Assembly (NCBI GenBank): GCA_947500295.1
Contig: CANMRM010000001.1
Coordinates: 1,116,001 to 1,180,000 of the forward strand
DNA from: an uncultured Kordiimonas sp.
Lineage (GTDB): Bacteria > Pseudomonadota > Alphaproteobacteria > Sphingomonadales > Kordiimonadaceae
DNA length: 64,000 nt
Reading direction: 5' to 3'
In this document: positions 53,328 through 62,402 of the stretch, piece after piece
Position numbering within the stretch: position 1 is the first letter of the stretch
How the letters are laid out: every line of letters begins with the position of its first letter
The notes under the pieces: generated by a model
What the model was told of the DNA's origin: nothing
Databases searched by the model: none
The model's input: the letters and a program-made list of their open reading frames with translations, nothing else
Translations under genes and position numbers: made by a program

Positions 53328-54356
53328 ATGAATAAAAAGACACACCGCCGAAACTGGGTCAAAATTGGCCTTCTATCGCTACTTGGCCTGGTTGTGGGCC
53401 TGCCTTTGCTGGGCGTGGTTTTTCAAAATGTTGCCACAGTGCTGGACCGGTCAGCCTATCCCATGCCGGGCAGGCGCGTCGATTTGGGTGATGTGACACT
53501 GCATATAAATTGCTCCGGACCCGAGGAAAGCGAAAATACAATTGTAATTGATGTGGGTGCCGGGAATTGGTCGTTGCACTGGGCCGATTTGCAGGATGAT
53601 CTCGCAAAACAAACCCGGGTGTGCAGTTACGACAGGGTAGGGTGGGGCTGGAGCGATGGCGCGCCGCTTGAGCCTCGAGTGGGAGCAAAACATGTTCGGC
53701 AGCTGCATGACTTGCTCACGCAATCGGGAGAGGCGCCGCCCTATGTGATGATCGGTCATTCCTATGGTGGATATCTCAACCGGCTGTACCGTAGTGAGTT
53801 TCCCGATGACGTGAGTGCCATTGTACTGGTTGAGGCCGCACATGAGGATCAATGGTCCAGAATTCCGGCGCTTACGGCCCTTATTATGGAAGAGGGCGTC
53901 GCCAACATGAGAACAGCCGAAACTATCTCGAGATTTGGCTTGTTGCGCTTTTTTGACCTACCCAGCCAAGGTATTTCAAAACACCCGTATCGAACCAAAG
54001 CCATTGATGACGCTGCAAAAACAGCAAAATACTATCTTGCTTTCCAGTCTGAAATGCTTGGCGCTCAAGGGATCGCGAGAGAGGTGAAGGAAACCGGATC
54101 GATTGGGGATACACCATTACTGGTGATCAGTGGTGGCAGAAGTGCCTACGCGTATTGCGACGATGAACTGGGGCTGCCATGTGAAGCAACGCAGGTTGCA
54201 TGGCATGCCATGCAAGAAGAGCTGGCGGCTCTGTCCACTAACTCAACTCACCTTGTTTTGCCGGAGGCAACGCATGCCATCCAACTTGAAGAACCAGATA
54301 GGATTGTCAGGGCAATACTGGATTTTGAAAAACGCCATGCACGCCAGGTTGAATAA
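53328..54356 (+). CDS. Membrane-anchored alpha/beta hydrolase
   Basis: 342 residues. A transmembrane anchor (IGLLSLLGLVVGLPLLGVVF, about 13-32) is followed by a hydrolase domain with IVIDVGAGNWSLHW, CSYDRVGWGWSDG and nucleophile S145 in IGHSYGGYLNRLY. The C-terminal histidine is likely in LPEATHAIQLEEPDR. Its overall plan (anchor, HINC, VGAG, YDRxG, GHS) is shared with the minus-strand hydrolase at 55342-56382, so the two look like paralogues. The ATG at 53328 fits the anchor; the frame upstream to 53256 does not. Substrate unknown. Confidence 0.82.
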   Translation: MNKKTHRRNWVKIGLLSLLGLVVGLPLLGVVFQNVATVLDRSAYPMPGRRVDLGDVTLHINCSGPEESENTIVIDVGAGNWSLHWADLQDDLAKQTRVCSYDRVGWGWSDGAPLEPRVGAKHVRQLHDLLTQSGEAPPYVMIGHSYGGYLNRLYRSEFPDDVSAIVLVEAAHEDQWSRIPALTALIMEEGVANMRTAETISRFGLLRFFDLPSQGISKHPYRTKAIDDAAKTAKYYLAFQSEMLGAQGIAREVKETGSIGDTPLLVISGGRSAYAYCDDELGLPCEATQVAWHAMQEELAALSTNSTHLVLPEATHAIQLEEPDRIVRAILDFEKRHARQVE

Positions 54357-55305
54357 GCTTTTCACTGAAAAAAAAGATTGCCACGCTCGGTCTGCATTCC
54401 ATTTTGTCGCCCTGGGTTTTCTGCTGGCCGGTGGGTTTTGTGCCACAGCAGCAGACACGGACCCGGCTTGCCGCAATCTGACACACCCGGCCGTTTCACC
54501 GCGCGGAGATCAACTTCTCTATGTTTCCGATGAAGCTGGAAACCTCGACATATTTGTCGCTGATTTCGCGACCGGGCAGCGGGAACGACTGACGATGTCA
54601 CCTGCCAATGAAACACGGCCCTCTTGGTCAAAGGATGCCACTCAGGTTCTTTTCGATTCAGACGCGACGGGCAATCGAGATGTCTTTGTCATGAAAGCGG
54701 ATGGTTCAGGGGTCAGACAACTGACCAGCAACATGGCTGAAGACACTTTTGCAAGGTTCTCGCCTGATGGGGCACATGTGGTTTTTCACTCTGATCGCGG
54801 CGAAAGCAGAGACGTGTTCCTCATCGACATGGGGTCGGATGGTGGGTTGGGCGATGCAAGGAGCCTGATTTCCAGCGCTGGCCGGGACGGCGTGCCGAGC
54901 TGGTCACCGGATGGGACAACGGTTCTGTTTCACTCAACACGAACCGGCAAGCTTCATTTTCAGCTATTTACTCTGGATTTTTCAAAGCGCGCTATCAAAC
55001 GATTGTCATTTACAAAGGAACCAGAAGAGCATGCTGCATTTTCTCCAGACGGTAGACATGTCGCCTTCTACAGGGAGCATCCGCAAAGACGCCGGAATGC
55101 AGAGCTGATGGTTTTGGACCTTGCAGCTGGGGAGCGGCAAATTCTCGTGCAACACGACAGGTTTGCCGCTGTGGGAGAGTATGCTCAACCGTCGTGGTTT
55201 CCAGACGGGCACTCGATCGCTTTCTGGGCCACAGAGGCAGGCGAGACTTGCTCCTCGATCTATTTCGTTAATTTGCAAAGCAGGCAATTGCATATGTTTC
55301 GCTAA
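54337..55305 (+). CDS. Exported TolB-like beta-propeller protein
   Basis: About 322 residues. An export segment (FHFVALGFLLAGGFCATAA) precedes repeated WD40-like/PD40 blades with SPRGDQLLYVSDEAGNLDIFV, RPSWSKDATQVLFDSDATGN, FARFSPDGAHVVFHSDRGESRD, PSWSPDGTTVLFHSTRTG and AAFSPDGRHVAFYREHP. About six blades are visible. TolB-like domains bind peptides or act as lids. No enzyme domain is attached. The ATG at 54337 overlaps the hydrolase stop by 20 bases, so coupling is likely. The long frame upstream of it lies in the hydrolase gene. Confidence 0.8.
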   Translation: MHARLNKLFTEKKDCHARSAFHFVALGFLLAGGFCATAADTDPACRNLTHPAVSPRGDQLLYVSDEAGNLDIFVADFATGQRERLTMSPANETRPSWSKDATQVLFDSDATGNRDVFVMKADGSGVRQLTSNMAEDTFARFSPDGAHVVFHSDRGESRDVFLIDMGSDGGLGDARSLISSAGRDGVPSWSPDGTTVLFHSTRTGKLHFQLFTLDFSKRAIKRLSFTKEPEEHAAFSPDGRHVAFYREHPQRRRNAELMVLDLAAGERQILVQHDRFAAVGEYAQPSWFPDGHSIAFWATEAGETCSSIYFVNLQSRQLHMFR

Positions 55306-55341
55306 TGGTGACTTTCTGGGCAGCGGCGTGCCGTTAAGAAC

Positions 55342-56382
55342 CTATGACGGCGCGTCCTGACTGCCCCGGTTGGCAGCTTCCACGATCACGTCATGGATAT
55401 GGGGTAGTATTTTCGCCACCTGATCCTTGTTTGCGACGAGACTCATATGGTTGGCGGTGCCAATTTCAACATGTTGGCCGTTGCTGGACAGGGCGGCGAT
55501 CTCTTTGTGCAGGTTGGCAAAAATTTGGACCAAATTGTCCGGGAAGCCATCCGGTTTTTGCTCATCCGGAATAGGTTGCGTTGCTGAAATGGCGACAACT
55601 GGCCGGTTCCCCAAACTTGTGTTTCTGGCGGCTTGTTGGGCGGCAATGTCAAAACTTCCGCCTTCGAGAGGGGCGGCTTCAAAATATCGTATCAGGGTGC
55701 TGACGTAATCTGCTTGTTCCTGAATGTTTTCCGGCAATCCAGCAAAGTCAGGCGCTGATGCCGTCATGGGATTGTAGATCTCTGTAATGCCGAGGTTGAT
55801 CATTAATTTGACCGTAGCAAGCTGGGCCTCAAGTGTGTCCGCCTGTTCCGCCATGGCGTCCTCATCCAGACCGAAAGCGGCTACCTGACCTGGATGGCTT
55901 GCATCCAGAAATACCAGTCCAGCAACATCGTCAGGGTACTGTTCCACATATTGACGTGTGTAAAGGCCGGCGATGGAGTGGCCGGCGAAAACGAACGGCC
56001 GCTTGATTCCAGCTTCATCCAGCAACGTGTGTAATGCCGTCGCAATCGTCTGGCTATCGCGCGGTAATCCGCTCTCCTCACTCCAGGCGAGGCCCGCCCG
56101 ATCGTAAACACATACTTTTGTCGTTTCAGCTATCCCCTGCTGCAGCCAGTGATAGGTTGGCGAAGGAGTGCCGGCACCGGCTTCTATGATGACAGTTGGA
56201 AGGTTGCCGCTCCCACTTTTGGGCTCAACACAATTGATATGCAGCCTGTATCCGCCAACGTCATAAAGCTCTCCGGGCGGCGGTACATCCGTCGCGATCA
56301 GTTTCAGGAACTGACCTAAAATCAAAGGGGTACCGATCAGCACCAGTAATCCTATTCCGATAACTTTCAGAATCTTCTTCAA
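55342..56382 (-). CDS. Membrane-anchored alpha/beta hydrolase
   Basis: 346 residues. The N-terminal anchor is VIGIGLLVLIGTPLILGQFL. The hydrolase domain contains VIIEAGAGTPSPTYHWLQ, VCVYDRAGLAWSEE and nucleophile S136 in FAGHSIAGLYTRQY, with VVAISATQPIPDEQ and TANHMSL near the C-terminus for the acid and base positions. It resembles the plus-strand hydrolase at 53328-54356. It starts 10 bases after the DUF1611 gene and closes the minus-strand D-amino-acid run, so it may cleave an ester or amide linked to that pathway. The substrate is unknown. Confidence 0.82.
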   Translation of the reverse strand: MKKILKVIGIGLLVLIGTPLILGQFLKLIATDVPPPGELYDVGGYRLHINCVEPKSGSGNLPTVIIEAGAGTPSPTYHWLQQGIAETTKVCVYDRAGLAWSEESGLPRDSQTIATALHTLLDEAGIKRPFVFAGHSIAGLYTRQYVEQYPDDVAGLVFLDASHPGQVAAFGLDEDAMAEQADTLEAQLATVKLMINLGITEIYNPMTASAPDFAGLPENIQEQADYVSTLIRYFEAAPLEGGSFDIAAQQAARNTSLGNRPVVAISATQPIPDEQKPDGFPDNLVQIFANLHKEIAALSSNGQHVEIGTANHMSLVANKDQVAKILPHIHDVIVEAANRGSQDAPS

Positions 56383-56392
56383 TTTGTATCTC

Positions 56393-57427
56393 CTAAGCGA
56401 CCGCTTCCAGCCCGAAACTGGAAATCATCTCCTCAACAATGGGCGCTGATCCATACCGGATAGGATCTACACAGGGCAGCCCCAGGCCTTGAGACAGGTC
56501 TGACAAATACCTGCCGCTTTGTTCCTCGTTCATCCCAGAGCTGTTTACACTGACCCCGACACACCGGATGTCCGGATTGGTTAGACGCCCAATCGCGATT
56601 GTTCGGTCGATAACCTCTGAAATTGAAGGCAGCTCGAAATCTGGCCAGCCAGAAATATGGGTACGTCCTGCTTCATGACAGACGACAAAAGCATCCGGCT
56701 GAGAACCAACAAGCAAGCCGTAACTGACGGCCCCATAACCCGGATGGAAAATCCCGCCCTGGCCTTCGATTACATCCCAGTGATGGGCGTTATTGTGGGG
56801 TGACAAAAGCTCAGCTGCACCAGATACAAAATCAGAAATCACCGCATCAATCGGAATGCCCTTGCCGGCAATCATGATGCCTGTCTGTCCACTGGCTCTG
56901 AATTCAGCGTTGAGGCCAGCGGCCTTCATATCGCGCTCAAGCGCCAATGCTGTGTATTTTTTGCCAACAGCACAATCCGTTCCAACCATAAGCACTCGTT
57001 TACCGGTGCGCTTGATGCCCGTTGCCACAGGCAGGTTCTCGGGTGCAACACGAACATCGACCAGGTTGGCGCCGGACTGTTTTGCCGCTTGTTTCAGCCG
57101 CTCAATGTCGTTCAGGCGTGTGTGAACGCCACCAACAATGTCCAGACCCTGCTGCACCGCTGCTTCAAGGACATCAAGCCATGTGTCAGGAATGGCTCCT
57201 CCGACAGATGCCGTTCCGATAATCAGGGATTTGATACCGCTCTGTGCCGCCTCCTCGACGGTCAAAAAGGGCAGCCCAAGGTCAATGGTTCCCTCTGGTA
57301 ACCTGATTTGGCCCTGACAGAGTTCCTTGCGCCATTCCAACAAGCCAAGGCCAGTTTTCGCGTAGGTACTGTCCGTCGCTTCACCTGTAAAAATCAGGTA
57401 GGGGCTTTGTATCTCTATTGTTCTCAT
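56393..57427 (-). CDS. DUF1611/DgcN family P-loop protein
   Basis: 344 residues. The N-terminal domain (IFTGEATDSTYAKTGLGLLEWR) and a P-loop GTDCAVGKKYTA (G149-K156) are followed by GQTGIMIAGKGIPIDAVISDF, VIEGQGGIFHPGYGAVS and CHEAGRTHISGWPDF. This is the DUF1611 family; a member called DgcN has been reported to act on D-glutamate by N-acetylation in marine bacteria. The neighbours here (D-aminoacylase-like enzyme, transporter, DadA and RidA) fit a D-amino-acid role, but its partner gene dgcA is not in the window. Exact chemistry is not proven. Confidence 0.85.
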   Translation of the reverse strand: MRTIEIQSPYLIFTGEATDSTYAKTGLGLLEWRKELCQGQIRLPEGTIDLGLPFLTVEEAAQSGIKSLIIGTASVGGAIPDTWLDVLEAAVQQGLDIVGGVHTRLNDIERLKQAAKQSGANLVDVRVAPENLPVATGIKRTGKRVLMVGTDCAVGKKYTALALERDMKAAGLNAEFRASGQTGIMIAGKGIPIDAVISDFVSGAAELLSPHNNAHHWDVIEGQGGIFHPGYGAVSYGLLVGSQPDAFVVCHEAGRTHISGWPDFELPSISEVIDRTIAIGRLTNPDIRCVGVSVNSSGMNEEQSGRYLSDLSQGLGLPCVDPIRYGSAPIVEEMISSFGLEAVA

Positions 57428-57465
57428 TACCAGTCCTAGTGTTTAAAGCGTTGTTGGTTTTTGGT

Positions 57466-58629
57466 CTACATAATTGGCCCTTGTGAGCTTGCGTCCTGGG
57501 TGCGGCTTTTCAGTATTTTCCAGACACCTATGGTTAGCAGCGGCACAATAAAGACGGCGATAAAAGCGAGCGTCAACGCTCCATACCCACTTGCGATCAG
57601 GCCGACTATGCCAAATTTCTGTCCAGCAAAAATTGCGGTAGAAAGCAGGGTCACTGCGACAATGGGGCGTGCCGCCCTTGGCAGAATCTGCCCCCGTTCA
57701 TTAAATGATATTTCCAGGCGTTGGTTCACCGCATGCAAGAGGGCTGCGCCAGTCTCGACGAAGGTGCCGAAAACGACGACCTGAAAAACAAGGTTGAGCC
57801 AGCCCCCGTCAAGAGATGCCATCAGAAAACTGGCAGGCACGGGCTGGTCGCCAATTTCGGGGTACTTCCCCATCATCGCAACAAAGAACAGGGCCGCGGG
57901 GATGATGGCAATGGCACCGCCCATCAAACCTGCACCAATGGTCTCCCGTCTTCGCCGGTGTTCGGATACGACAAATAAAACCGCGGGCACGACGGCAACA
58001 TTGTAACCGGAATAGAGTATGCCACTCTTCAGCCAGTCTTCTCCCAGAGGGGAGTGCCGGTAGGTGTCGACGATATCAGACCCGAATACCTGGAAGGCAA
58101 GCACAAACAGCAACAGATACACGGCATACAGAAGGATTGACCAGCCCGCCAAAACCCGCTTGATCAGCTGGGAACCGTTAAAGGTCAGAACGCCAACCAA
58201 AGCCATCATCGCCAGTGTGCCCACCAGAGGCGGCAACCCGAACGTTGCGGCTGTCAGTTCGCCAGCAGCCGCGCCGATAACTGCCAGAATCAGGAGCAGG
58301 AGGATGAGGTAGCATATTTCAAACAGAAACCAGCCGCGACCCAGCAGGGCTCCGCAGAACCGGCGATAGTCATAAAGCTTTGTTACTCTGGCCAGCTCGA
58401 AACTCAAGGCCAGTACCAGACCAAAAACCAAACCGGACGTAACCAAACCCAGAATGCCCCCGATTGGACCAGAGCTGAAAAAGAACTCTATCAGTTCGCG
58501 CCCTGTGGCGTATCCGCCACCAATGACGACGGATTGAAAAATAAATCCAGGTAGGATGTATGTGCGGAAGAACTGAATTGGATGTTTCCTGACTTCTTGT
58601 TTTGGTTCCGGTTGGCTACTGTACGTTAT
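57466..58629 (-). CDS. YkvI-type membrane transporter with non-canonical start
   Basis: About 387 residues if read from an ATA at 58629. The frame is open without stops from there, and codes for the conserved N-terminus FFRTYILPGFIFQSVVIGGG and YATGRELIEFFFSSGPIGGI, the usual first helix of COG3949 (YkvI) proteins. The first ATG/GTG/TTG is a TTG at 58446, which would delete it. About ten hydrophobic helices follow. The start codon is therefore unusual (ATA, ATT or ATC) or the sequence has an error. The gene overlaps the amidohydrolase stop by 14 bases, so it may be reached by coupled translation. The likely role is uptake of a D-amino acid or amine. Confidence 0.7.
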   Translation of the reverse strand: MTYSSQPEPKQEVRKHPIQFFRTYILPGFIFQSVVIGGGYATGRELIEFFFSSGPIGGILGLVTSGLVFGLVLALSFELARVTKLYDYRRFCGALLGRGWFLFEICYLILLLLILAVIGAAAGELTAATFGLPPLVGTLAMMALVGVLTFNGSQLIKRVLAGWSILLYAVYLLLFVLAFQVFGSDIVDTYRHSPLGEDWLKSGILYSGYNVAVVPAVLFVVSEHRRRRETIGAGLMGGAIAIIPAALFFVAMMGKYPEIGDQPVPASFLMASLDGGWLNLVFQVVVFGTFVETGAALLHAVNQRLEISFNERGQILPRAARPIVAVTLLSTAIFAGQKFGIVGLIASGYGALTLAFIAVFIVPLLTIGVWKILKSRTQDASSQGPIM

Positions 58630-60163
58630 TTCTTATGGGCTTGCCCGGCATGACGTCTGTGCGCAATTTTCCGTCTGCAACCAGAATTGTGCCATTCACA
58701 ATGACGTGGCGAATGCCATCTGACGTTTGGGCCGGCCTGGCAAAAGTCGCGCGATCCGTCAAAGTGTTCAGGTCAAAAACAACGATGTCTGCGTCTGTTC
58801 CTGGCTGGAGGCGTCCTTTGTAGCGCATTTGCGGAACTGCTGATTGAAGTATTTGGGCAGGCCCAAAACTGACGCGCTCGATGGCATCAAGCAGCGACAG
58901 GCTTTCAGATTCCCTGACATACAGGCGAAGAAAACGCGCGAATGTGCCGGCGGCCCGTGGGTGTGACCATGCATTCTCGGGAATTGGCCATACGGAGGCA
59001 TCAAGCGGAGCACCGTCAACCATCCAGGCCTCGCCGTCCGAGGCAACAACGCCGCCCGGCATCAAGATGGAAGCTCCAAGTTTTTGTCTGTGATCCGGAT
59101 TTGCTTCGTCCAGAAAATGGACGATTGTCAATGTTTCGGGTTTTTCCGCCTGCAAGTATTTGAATTCCTCTTCGGACAGGCGCTTGCCGCCAACGTCAAA
59201 ATTATGCGCTGCCATTCCGCCAGTGCGCTCCCGCCAGTTGGAGCCACGAAACATGGCTGCTCCAATACCCGTTGCGCCTGCGCCGTACGGATAGGCTTCG
59301 GTGGTTATTCTGACGCCTCGTTGTTGCGCTCCTGAAATCATTGGCCGAATGATATCAATGTCTGTGATGCTGATGGAATTGAGATGCACGATATGAGCCT
59401 GGACATTTGTACTTGCTGCAACCGAAATGATTTCAGCAATACCTTCAAACGAGCTTTCGGGTTCCAGCACCGAAAGGAACCGGGCGTGCGTGAAAGTAGG
59501 CATGTTGAGGTCTGCCGCGAGTTTTGATAGCCGGTAATACTCCTTGCGCCCTGTTCCCGGCGCGTAGCCCAGCAGAAAGCCGACGCCAAGCCCTCCCTGC
59601 TGCAGACCGTCTTCAACGCGCCGAGTGATACCGGCAAGCTGTTGGGCTGTAGAAATTTCATTTTGCCACCGCGGTTCGTTGAACTTGTCCAGAAACCAGG
59701 TGAGTTCATGGTCAGGCTCTATGCCCAGGTGCTCGGAAATTCTGGCCGCTGCCCAGTTCACAGACGCGCCGTAATTTATGGGCCTGCCTTCATGGGCCAG
59801 GTCGTCATAGTATTTGTCTATGGGCAGCGCGCCTGCTTCGAGGTCCAGGGCGGTAGTCACACCGTCCATCGCCTGCATACGCGCTGCGGGTATGGTTTGC
59901 CCGTGAGCATGCATGTCTATAAACCCGGGGCTTACGACAAGCCCAGTTGCATCAATGACATGCGCCGCCTCAATCGCGTTGGTTGTCACAATGAGGATTT
60001 TGCCATCCCTGATGCCAACGTTACGGTGACTGTCCAGGCCGGTTTCGGGGTCGATTACCCTGCCGCCAAGTATCGCAATGTCATATTCGTCTGCAGCCAA
60101 TTGGCTGGTCGACGCAACTGTCAGCAGAATAGCAGCGCCAATAATCTGTCTGAATTGTTTCAT
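58616..60163 (-). CDS. N-acyl-D-amino-acid deacylase-like amidohydrolase, exported
   Basis: 515 residues with a signal peptide (AAILLTVASTSQLAADE). It has the metal-dependent amidohydrolase core of D-aminoacylases: IDMHAHGQT (H85, H87), LDLEAGALP, FTHARFLSV, AHIVHLNS and VASDGEAW. The C-terminal small beta-domain ends LQPGTDADIVVFDLNTL. It would remove the acyl group from N-acyl-D-amino acids in the periplasm, releasing them for the transporter encoded next, with which it overlaps. Dihydroorotase-like alternatives are less likely because of the family spacing. Confidence 0.87.
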   Translation of the reverse strand: MKQFRQIIGAAILLTVASTSQLAADEYDIAILGGRVIDPETGLDSHRNVGIRDGKILIVTTNAIEAAHVIDATGLVVSPGFIDMHAHGQTIPAARMQAMDGVTTALDLEAGALPIDKYYDDLAHEGRPINYGASVNWAAARISEHLGIEPDHELTWFLDKFNEPRWQNEISTAQQLAGITRRVEDGLQQGGLGVGFLLGYAPGTGRKEYYRLSKLAADLNMPTFTHARFLSVLEPESSFEGIAEIISVAASTNVQAHIVHLNSISITDIDIIRPMISGAQQRGVRITTEAYPYGAGATGIGAAMFRGSNWRERTGGMAAHNFDVGGKRLSEEEFKYLQAEKPETLTIVHFLDEANPDHRQKLGASILMPGGVVASDGEAWMVDGAPLDASVWPIPENAWSHPRAAGTFARFLRLYVRESESLSLLDAIERVSFGPAQILQSAVPQMRYKGRLQPGTDADIVVFDLNTLTDRATFARPAQTSDGIRHVIVNGTILVADGKLRTDVMPGKPIRNNVQ

Positions 60164-60192
60164 TGTATCTTCTCAATTCCTTTGATCTGCAT

Positions 60193-62157
60193 CTACCAGT
60201 AATCGAAGCCGATCAAATTCCAGTTGTTGAACTGCAGCATCAAATTTATGAACGCGAGTGTGAGCAAAACATAATGCGTTTTACGCCATGCATTCAGGTC
60301 GCTTTTGGTGAATGCCGGCACTAAGCCAGCCGTCAGCGCCACCGTGATCAGCAACTGAATAACTATCAGCACCAATAGCAGGCTGAGGCTGCTCATTGGC
60401 CAGGCGAAAATTACGTTTCTGCCCAGCGAACTCATTTCCACGATCACAAAAAACAGGGCCAGAAAAACAGCTGTCATGCTTGCTGCGGACACTAACGTCA
60501 GTCTGGAAAGCCGGAGGGTCCACACATTGCTTGGTCTTTGCTCGGATCGCTGGCGCCAGGATGATGCAAATTGCAGAACAGTCAGCAGCATGACCAGGGT
60601 CAGGGCTGAGTACAAAGCCTGAGGATTGGTGTCAGATGGAGTGCGGTGCATCGTCGTATGACCATAGCCGACCGTATATTGGGTTGCCTGTCCATCTTCA
60701 CCCAGTGTGAAGGAAACTACCTCGCCGGACCTGCGCGACCGAAACGCATTGTTGCCGATGGGGAAGTATTCATCTGGCGTGCCTGCGTTGATAATAAGGC
60801 CGTTGTTGGGTGACAGGGAAACCGTCCCCGCGCCAGCAAAAGCGCTGAGTATCTTGATCAGCCCGCTATAGCCGCGCCGTGTTGTCATGTATGAGCCAAG
60901 GAATGGTTCGGCGTCTGCTGGCGAAAATGCTATAAATTCAGGGCTACCTTTGCTTTTGCCACCAATGATCTTCGTCACCATTTGACGCGCCATAATCTGC
61001 GGCGCGGTGGCGAGGTCGGCGCCGTTCGTCGTGATAAAAACACCGATGCCAAGTTCCGGAACCATGATCATAGATGAGAAGGACGTGCCGGTTGCACCGC
61101 CATGCTCGAAGGTGTCATATCCGAGAAGGTTTTCTGTTCGGAATCCATGCGCATAGTCCGCTGACGGACGCCCCGGGTAGGGTCTTTCCTGCATCTTTCG
61201 GGCTGTTTCAGCCTGCAGAATCTGTACGTCACCAACCGTTCCGTACCCCAAATGAGCGCTCATGTAGCGCGCCATGTCAGCAGCAGTTGATGAAATAGAC
61301 CCGGCTGGTGCGCCAACAATCAATTCAAATTCGGCAGGGTCAAGATACCCGGCTTCAGACGCGTATACGCTAGCGACATTGTCTCTTTGCATTTCCGGCA
61401 TTGCTTGAGGGCCACCTGATGGCAGTATTTGCTTTGCCGTCGTTAAAGACATACCTAGCGGGCCGAGAATTCTCTCTTCGAGCCGATCTTCATAGAGTGT
61501 GCCGGAGACTTCCTGAACAATGTAACCTGCCAACGCCGCACCGTAGTTGGAGTAGCTGGTGGTTCCACCCGGAGGGAAAACACGTGCCGGAATGTTGTCC
61601 GCCAGCCAGTCTTCAAGCGCATGGAATTTCTCAGGTTTATCGACAAACAGGTTCCTGTAGGCTTCTTCGAAACCGGGGCGATGAGTTAGCAAATCACGCA
61701 CAAGCACAGGTTTGCCGAATGCAGGTGGAATCTTGAATGCGCTCAGATAGTCGTTCACGTCGGCATCAAGGGATATACGGCCTTCTTCGACAAGCTGCAT
61801 CAGCAACGTGAAAGTGAAGGTTTTGGTGATAGAGCCAATGCGAAACATGTGACGCGATGGATTCACGGGCTGTTGTTGCGCGATATCGGCGTAGCCATAG
61901 CCTTTCAGGACGGTTAGTGCATCGCCTTGAACGACGGATATGGCAGCTCCTGCCATATTATGTTGCTCAAAATTGGCGGCCACAAGGCCGTCAATGAAGA
62001 ACAAAAGTTCCCTGTCAGCCCCTGCTGCAGTTGCCGGATCATTCAATGCATCGCCGACAGGCTGGCTCTGGCTATTCAGTGCACTTACAGCGAGAGGACA
62101 CAAGATAAACGCAATCAAAAAAGCGATTGCTTTTGGTATGATGAATTTTGAAACCAT
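60193..62157 (-). CDS. Serine hydrolase (class C beta-lactamase family) with C-terminal membrane helices
   Basis: 654 residues. A signal peptide precedes a penicillin-binding/beta-lactamase-type domain: nucleophile S109 in GSITKTF (SxxK), YSN motif in TTSYSNYGAAL and the third motif as FEHGGATGTSF (HGG in place of KTG). A beta-rich C-terminal domain follows, and then four hydrophobic helices (for example AWPMSSLSLLLVLIVIQLL) anchor it. The HGG and YSN motifs are typical of D-aminopeptidase, esterase or DD-peptidase branches. In this locus, release of D-amino acids from peptides is plausible. The ATG at 62157 has AGGGGGAA upstream; ATG 62202 is not needed. Confidence 0.85.
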   Translation of the reverse strand: MVSKFIIPKAIAFLIAFILCPLAVSALNSQSQPVGDALNDPATAAGADRELLFFIDGLVAANFEQHNMAGAAISVVQGDALTVLKGYGYADIAQQQPVNPSRHMFRIGSITKTFTFTLLMQLVEEGRISLDADVNDYLSAFKIPPAFGKPVLVRDLLTHRPGFEEAYRNLFVDKPEKFHALEDWLADNIPARVFPPGGTTSYSNYGAALAGYIVQEVSGTLYEDRLEERILGPLGMSLTTAKQILPSGGPQAMPEMQRDNVASVYASEAGYLDPAEFELIVGAPAGSISSTAADMARYMSAHLGYGTVGDVQILQAETARKMQERPYPGRPSADYAHGFRTENLLGYDTFEHGGATGTSFSSMIMVPELGIGVFITTNGADLATAPQIMARQMVTKIIGGKSKGSPEFIAFSPADAEPFLGSYMTTRRGYSGLIKILSAFAGAGTVSLSPNNGLIINAGTPDEYFPIGNNAFRSRRSGEVVSFTLGEDGQATQYTVGYGHTTMHRTPSDTNPQALYSALTLVMLLTVLQFASSWRQRSEQRPSNVWTLRLSRLTLVSAASMTAVFLALFFVIVEMSSLGRNVIFAWPMSSLSLLLVLIVIQLLITVALTAGLVPAFTKSDLNAWRKTHYVLLTLAFINLMLQFNNWNLIGFDYW

Positions 62158-62402
62158 CCGTATTCCCCCTTCACTGACCTCCATTCCTTTAAGGGAGGTC
62201 ACTACAGTCCGTATCAGCTCTAAAATCTCTTATGTGCTGGATAAGCTATTTGATAGGGAAAAAAACAACAATAAACAAGCCTTGATTACAAATAATTAAG
62301 TGTTAATGATTGAATAAATCGTAATAAACAAGAATTATGTCGAGAGTCTGGTGTTCATACCAGATGCCTCTGGCATCACCCCATTTGTTGAAGGCCCCTG
62401 TA

